Assembly: GCF_904831005.1 (NCBI RefSeq) | Contig: NZ_LR882982.1 | Coordinates: 248,001-312,000 of the forward strand | Source of the DNA: Microbacterium hydrocarbonoxydans | Lineage (GTDB): Bacteria; Actinomycetota; Actinomycetes; Actinomycetales; Microbacteriaceae | Reading direction: 5' to 3' | DNA: 64,000 nucleotides | Shown: one piece after another, positions 60,887 to 64,000 of the stretch | Position numbering within the stretch: position 1 is the first letter of the stretch | How the letters are laid out: every line of letters begins with the position of its first letter | Translations under genes and position numbers: made by a program | Notes under the pieces: model-generated | Told to the model about the DNA's origin: nothing | Database searches by the model: none | What the model saw: only the letters and a program-made list of their open reading frames with translations

Positions 60887-62640
60887 GCGATCGCCTGCCC
60901 CGCCGCGGCCAGCACGCGTTGCAGCGGCGGAAGCCGGAGCCCCGCCTCGAGGAAGGGCGCCTCGTCGCGGAAGAGTACGTCCGTGCGATCGGCGGCGTGC
61001 ACACGTCCGTCCTTCAGGATCATGGTGTGCGACGTGTGCTCGGCGACGAGCTGCAGGTCATGCGTCACGATGACGATCGTGGTGCCCTCGTCGCGCAGAT
61101 CGTGCAGCAGCGCGAGGAGCTCGGATGCTCGGGCGCGATCCTGTCCGAACGTCGGCTCGTCGAGGGCGAGCACTCTCGGGCGCGTGATCAGTGCGGTACC
61201 GACCGACAGACGGCGCTTCTCACCCCCTGAGAGCAGGAAGGGATGCACGCCGGCCTTGGCCTCGAGGCCGAAGCGCGTGAGCATGGCATCGACGCGCTCG
61301 CCGACTTCGGCATCCGGTGTGTGCCGAAGCCTGAGCCCGTGCGCGAGCTCGTCGAAGACCGTGTGCGCGATGAACTGGTGCTCCGGATTCTGGAAGACGA
61401 AGCCGATGCGGTTCGAGAGCTCGCGCGGCGAGGCTGATCCCGGGTCGATGCCGTCGACCGTCACCTGCCGCGTGGGTGGCGCGACGACGCCGGCGAGGGC
61501 CTGCAGCAGAGTGGTCTTGCCCGCGCCGTTGGTGCCGATGATGGCGGTGAGGGTGCCCGGTCGGATGTCGAGGTCGATGCCGTGCAGGATCTCGGTGCGG
61601 CGGCGACGCACAGTGAGCCCCCGGGTGCTGATGATCGGGGTCTTGTGGTCGTTCTCAGTCCTCGAGCGAGCGGTCCCGGCCGCATCGGCGCGTTTCGTCT
61701 CGTCGCTGCGGTCCTCGCTCGACGAGCGGGTGCTCCCCTCGGTCGTCGAGCGAGCGGAGCGAGACGAAACGCGGTGCGTCGGGGCGGATGCCAGCGCTGC
61801 GGCGAGCTCCTCGGGGGTGAGCGGCAGCTCGTCGAGGTCGAGGGTTCCGGCATCCCGCATCCGCAGCGCCGCCAGAGTGGCCCCGGGCAGCCAGACCCCC
61901 ATCGAGGCGAGCTCAGCGGCGTGAGCGCGGATGACGTCGGCGGGCGGGCCGTCGAACGCGACCCGGCCTGCGCGATCGAGCACGATCGTGCGGGTGAGGA
62001 AGCCCATGGCCGCATCGAGGTTGTGCTCGACGAGAAGGATGCCGCGATCGCCGGCCGCGACGACGTCGCTCAACGCGGCATACACATCGTCGATGCCCTG
62101 AGGGTCGAGGTTCGCGGTGGGTTCGTCGAGCACGATGAGCGGCGAGCCCATGGCCAGGGCGCATGCGATCGCGAGCCGCTGTCGACCGCCTCCGGAGAGC
62201 CGGTCGGGGTTCTCGTCACGACGATCCCACAAGCCGACGCGCCGCACCGCGTCTTCCGTACGCCGGTGCACCTCGTCGAGGGGCAGTCGCAGATTCTCCG
62301 GGCCGAAGGCGACCTCGTCGTAGACCGTGCCGGTGACGATCTGGGCATCCGGATCCTGGAACACCATCGCGACCCGTGTGCTCAGCTCGGCCGTGGCGCT
62401 GCGCGCAGTGTCGAGCCCTCCGGCTTCGACCGTGCCGGTCATGGCGGCCGGCACGGCATGCGGGATGAGCCCGTTGAGCGCGAGCGTCAGCGTGGATTTG
62501 CCCGATCCCGAGGGGCCGAGCAGCAGCACGACCTCGCCGGCGGCGATGTCGAACGTGACGCCCTGGGGAGAGGGGTGCACGGCATCGGCGTGGGTGATCG
62601 TGAGGTCACGCACGCGGAGAAGAGGCGCAGATGAGCGCAC
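60883..62640 (-). CDS. ECF transporter fused ATPase (two ABC domains)
   Basis: A 585-residue protein with two ABC ATPase domains, as in YkoD. Domain 1 has Walker [10 protein letters not shown] (42-50), LSGGGRQR and Walker B IVLDEPTANLDP. Domain 2 has GTNGAGKTT, LSGGEKRRLS and VLALDEPTFG. The linker (about 280-325) is Ser/Arg/Glu-rich and includes 27 residues encoded by a dispersed repeat. The GTG at 62640 lies below an IdeR/DtxR-like box. It is the first gene of the ATPase-EcfT-SIP-S operon. Confidence 0.93.
   Translation of the reverse strand: MRSSAPLLRVRDLTITHADAVHPSPQGVTFDIAAGEVVLLLGPSGSGKSTLTLALNGLIPHAVPAAMTGTVEAGGLDTARSATAELSTRVAMVFQDPDAQIVTGTVYDEVAFGPENLRLPLDEVHRRTEDAVRRVGLWDRRDENPDRLSGGGRQRLAIACALAMGSPLIVLDEPTANLDPQGIDDVYAALSDVVAAGDRGILLVEHNLDAAMGFLTRTIVLDRAGRVAFDGPPADVIRAHAAELASMGVWLPGATLAALRMRDAGTLDLDELPLTPEELAAALASAPTHRVSSRSARSTTEGSTRSSSEDRSDETKRADAAGTARSRTENDHKTPIISTRGLTVRRRRTEILHGIDLDIRPGTLTAIIGTNGAGKTTLLQALAGVVAPPTRQVTVDGIDPGSASPRELSNRIGFVFQNPEHQFIAHTVFDELAHGLRLRHTPDAEVGERVDAMLTRFGLEAKAGVHPFLLSGGEKRRLSVGTALITRPRVLALDEPTFGQDRARASELLALLHDLRDEGTTIVIVTHDLQLVAEHTSHTMILKDGRVHAADRTDVLFRDEAPFLEAGLRLPPLQRVLAAAGQAIA
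61691..61771. repeat. Dispersed inverted-repeat element inserted in frame in the ECF ATPase
   Basis: The element starts CGTTTCGTCTCG and ends CGAGACGAAACG, perfect 12-bp inverted ends, and is 81 bp long, exactly 27 codons. It encodes RVSSRSARSTTEG followed by STRSSSEDRSDETKR in the linker between the two ATPase domains. The end sequences match the arms of the elements at 20831-20934 and 42907-43270. The insertion keeps the frame and lies where length variation is tolerated. Confidence 0.9.
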
Positions 62641-62678
62641 GGCATAACCCCGGTTCTGCGGATCGGTACCGTACTAAC

Positions 62679-62697
62679 TTAGCTGAGCCTTACCTGA
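62679..62697. promoter_or_regulatory. IdeR/DtxR-like iron box upstream of the ECF ATPase
   Basis: TTAGCTGAGCCTTACCTGA matches the 19-bp IdeR/DtxR consensus TTAGGTTAGCCTAACCTAA at 15 positions. It lies 39 nt before the ATPase start codon and overlaps the presumed -35/-10 spacer on the minus strand (GTGACA at 62706-62701). Repression by the iron-loaded regulator would switch the operon on under iron limitation. Confidence 0.82.
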
Positions 62698-62723
62698 ATT
62701 GTCACGGCGCTCAGGTGGCCCGC

Positions 62724-63266
62724 TCAGCGTCGGGCGACGCCCGCGCGGGAGAGCGCGGACCCGATCGCGAGTCCGACAGCCGTCCAGGCGAGGGGGCCGA
62801 GCACGGCGATCACGAGATAGGCGATCTGCACCCACGGGGCGAAGGTCGCGAGGTCGACCGCGAAGAAGACCACGACCGCGACGATCAGCCCGATCACACC
62901 GGCCGAGATGAAGAAGCGCCAGGCCCCCCACGAGCGATAGCGGGTGAGGGCGGCGATCCCCTCCTGGATCGCGCCGAAGAGCAGCGCCGTGCCGATGAAG
63001 CGCAGCGCCCACGCCGGGTTGAAAGCGCTCGAGATGAGCGCGGCGATCAGGTGGGTGATCAGGGCGACGAGCGGGCGACGCAGCACCTCCTGGGCGATGA
63101 TGCCGGGCAGCACGTGCGACCCCAGCACGAGCCCGTAGAGGTAGGGGGTGAGCACGATCACGCCCGGCGTGATGAGGCCGGCGATCCCGCCGAGGATGCC
63201 GGTGGCGACGCCGATCGCGGCGCAGATCAGCAGCACGCGGGTCGTCAGGACGGGGGAGGGGGCCAC
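62724..63266 (-). CDS. ECF transporter S component, first copy (YkoE-like)
   Basis: A 180-residue membrane protein with five or six helices, upstream of the fused ATPase and transcribed the same way. It resembles the second S component in the operon and YkoE-type S proteins. The GTG at 63266 lies 6 nt after TAGGCT (63278-63273), so it has its own leaderless promoter. The iron box lies in the 83-nt gap to the ATPase gene, so this gene may be expressed separately from the rest. The substrate is unknown. Confidence 0.83.
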   Translation of the reverse strand: MAPSPVLTTRVLLICAAIGVATGILGGIAGLITPGVIVLTPYLYGLVLGSHVLPGIIAQEVLRRPLVALITHLIAALISSAFNPAWALRFIGTALLFGAIQEGIAALTRYRSWGAWRFFISAGVIGLIVAVVVFFAVDLATFAPWVQIAYLVIAVLGPLAWTAVGLAIGSALSRAGVARR

Positions 63267-63410
63267 TCTCTCAGCCTACTGTCGACCAATGGCGAGGCGG
63301 CTGGCCGATCGTCCAGTAATAACCCCGGAGCCTGGAAACCGAGCCGAGCACGGGCTTAGCGTGAGCGACGGTGCGGCAAACGGTCGCATCCGGATCATCG
63401 GGAGAAGCAC

Positions 63411-64000
63411 ATGGGTCGAACACCCCTCCGGATGGCAGCGGTCACCACCGTGGCCACGCTGTTCATCGCATCGACGGCAACCGTCAGCTACGCGGCGACC
63501 GAGGAGGTGACTCACCCCACTCCGGTCGACGGAACGCCGGGCCATTACATCGTCGTGATGAAGTCCGATCCGCTCGCGAGCTACACCGGCGGGGTGAACG
63601 GCCTCGAAGCGACCAAGCCCGCCGAGGGCGAGCAGCTCGAGACGCAGTCGCAGGACTCGCAGCGGTACGTCGAGCACCTCGAGACGCAGCAGCAGACCCT
63701 TGCGCAGGAGGTGGGCGTGACGCCCGACACCACCTACCAGGTGGTCCTCAACGGCTTCAGCGCCGATCTCTCGGGCGAGCAGGTCGACAAGCTGCGCGCG
63801 TCGAAGGACGTCTACGGCGTCTACCCCGATCTCGTGCGGCATCCGGATGCGCAGACCTCGACGGACTTCCTCGGTCTGGGCGATGACAAGAAGGGCCGTG
63901 GCGGCATCTGGCAGCAGACCGGCGGCGTCGACAAGGCGGGCGAAGGCGTCGTCGTGGGCGTGATCGACACCGGCATCGCACCCGAGCACCCCTCGTTCGA
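63411..64000 (+). CDS. Secreted subtilisin-like S8 peptidase (3' part outside window)
   Basis: The first 196 codons of a secreted serine protease. A signal peptide is at about 1-29 (ending SYAATEE). An I9-type propeptide inhibitor follows (about 42-140: HYIVVMKSDPLASY, then VVLNGFSADLSGEQVDKLRA). The S8 domain begins with the catalytic Asp motif VVGVIDTGIAPEHPSF at the window edge. His and Ser of the triad lie outside. GGGAGAAG precedes the ATG. It is divergent from the S component gene across 144 nt. Confidence 0.92.
   Translation, partial: MGRTPLRMAAVTTVATLFIASTATVSYAATEEVTHPTPVDGTPGHYIVVMKSDPLASYTGGVNGLEATKPAEGEQLETQSQDSQRYVEHLETQQQTLAQEVGVTPDTTYQVVLNGFSADLSGEQVDKLRASKDVYGVYPDLVRHPDAQTSTDFLGLGDDKKGRGGIWQQTGGVDKAGEGVVVGVIDTGIAPEHPSF

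Noticed and set aside
62640..62723. TPP riboswitch upstream of the YkoD-like ATPase
   Set aside because: The conserved CUGAGA and related TPP elements are absent. The region carries an iron box instead.

Overview
The window is GC-rich, tightly packed actinobacterial chromosome. The gene content (CebR-type cellobiose operon, DUF3073 near purM/purF, an Rv2578c-type radical SAM protein, a TipA-like MerR regulator, an IdeR/DtxR-like box, many leaderless starts) points to the Micrococcales, most likely a Microbacterium-like member of the Microbacteriaceae; the species assignment is inference. No rRNA, tRNA, CRISPR array, insertion sequence or prophage was seen.

Layout. 1-3.6 kb: the end of an alpha-glucosidase gene, a small membrane protein, a VOC protein and a secreted (alpha/alpha)-barrel protein. 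3.7-5.3 kb: purQ, purS and apt. 5.4-11.5 kb: a complete cellobiose/cello-oligosaccharide operon (cebE, cebF, cebG, a GH1 beta-glucosidase and cebR) behind two identical perfect palindromes. 11.6-19.3 kb: a TetR regulator, then a GntR-controlled 5-oxoproline operon (NRAMP-like transporter, pxpA, ycsI-like gene, fused pxpB-pxpC, biotin carboxylase-BCCP). 19.4-21.8 kb: a uracil permease and purC. 22-28 kb: acetyltransferases, a PadR-DHA2 drug-efflux pair and a glutamine-type ABC importer with fused binding protein and permease. 28-37 kb: purD, purM, purF, DUF3073, a Nudix hydrolase, an SCP-like protein, an MFS carrier, a MOSC protein and a universal stress protein. 37.5-42 kb: a PadR/DUF4097 pair and glycogen phosphorylase. 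42-47 kb: a TipA-like regulator with a strong internal translation start, a nitroreductase, a Rieske-FAD oxidoreductase and paired fluoride channels. 47-51 kb: a TetR repressor with tandem operators and a lone RND exporter. 51-58.5 kb: an aldose epimerase, a DEAD-box helicase with a structured leader, YaeQ, a radical SAM protein, a DD-carboxypeptidase and an acyl-CoA dehydrogenase. 58.6-63.3 kb: an ECF transporter operon with a siderophore-interacting reductase and an iron box. 63.4-64 kb: the start of a secreted subtilase.

Themes. Five purine-synthesis genes plus apt and a nucleobase permease are spread over 30 kb without purL. Many regulators lie beside their targets, with clear palindromes between -35 and -10. 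At least two families of long inverted repeats recur in the window. One copy lies exactly in frame inside the ECF ATPase, and another separates cebE from cebF.

The most interesting items are the iron-boxed ECF/SIP operon with two paralogous S components, the TipA-like two-start gene, the in-frame repeat insertion, the structured helicase leader, and the pairing of PxpB-PxpC with a biotin carboxylase.
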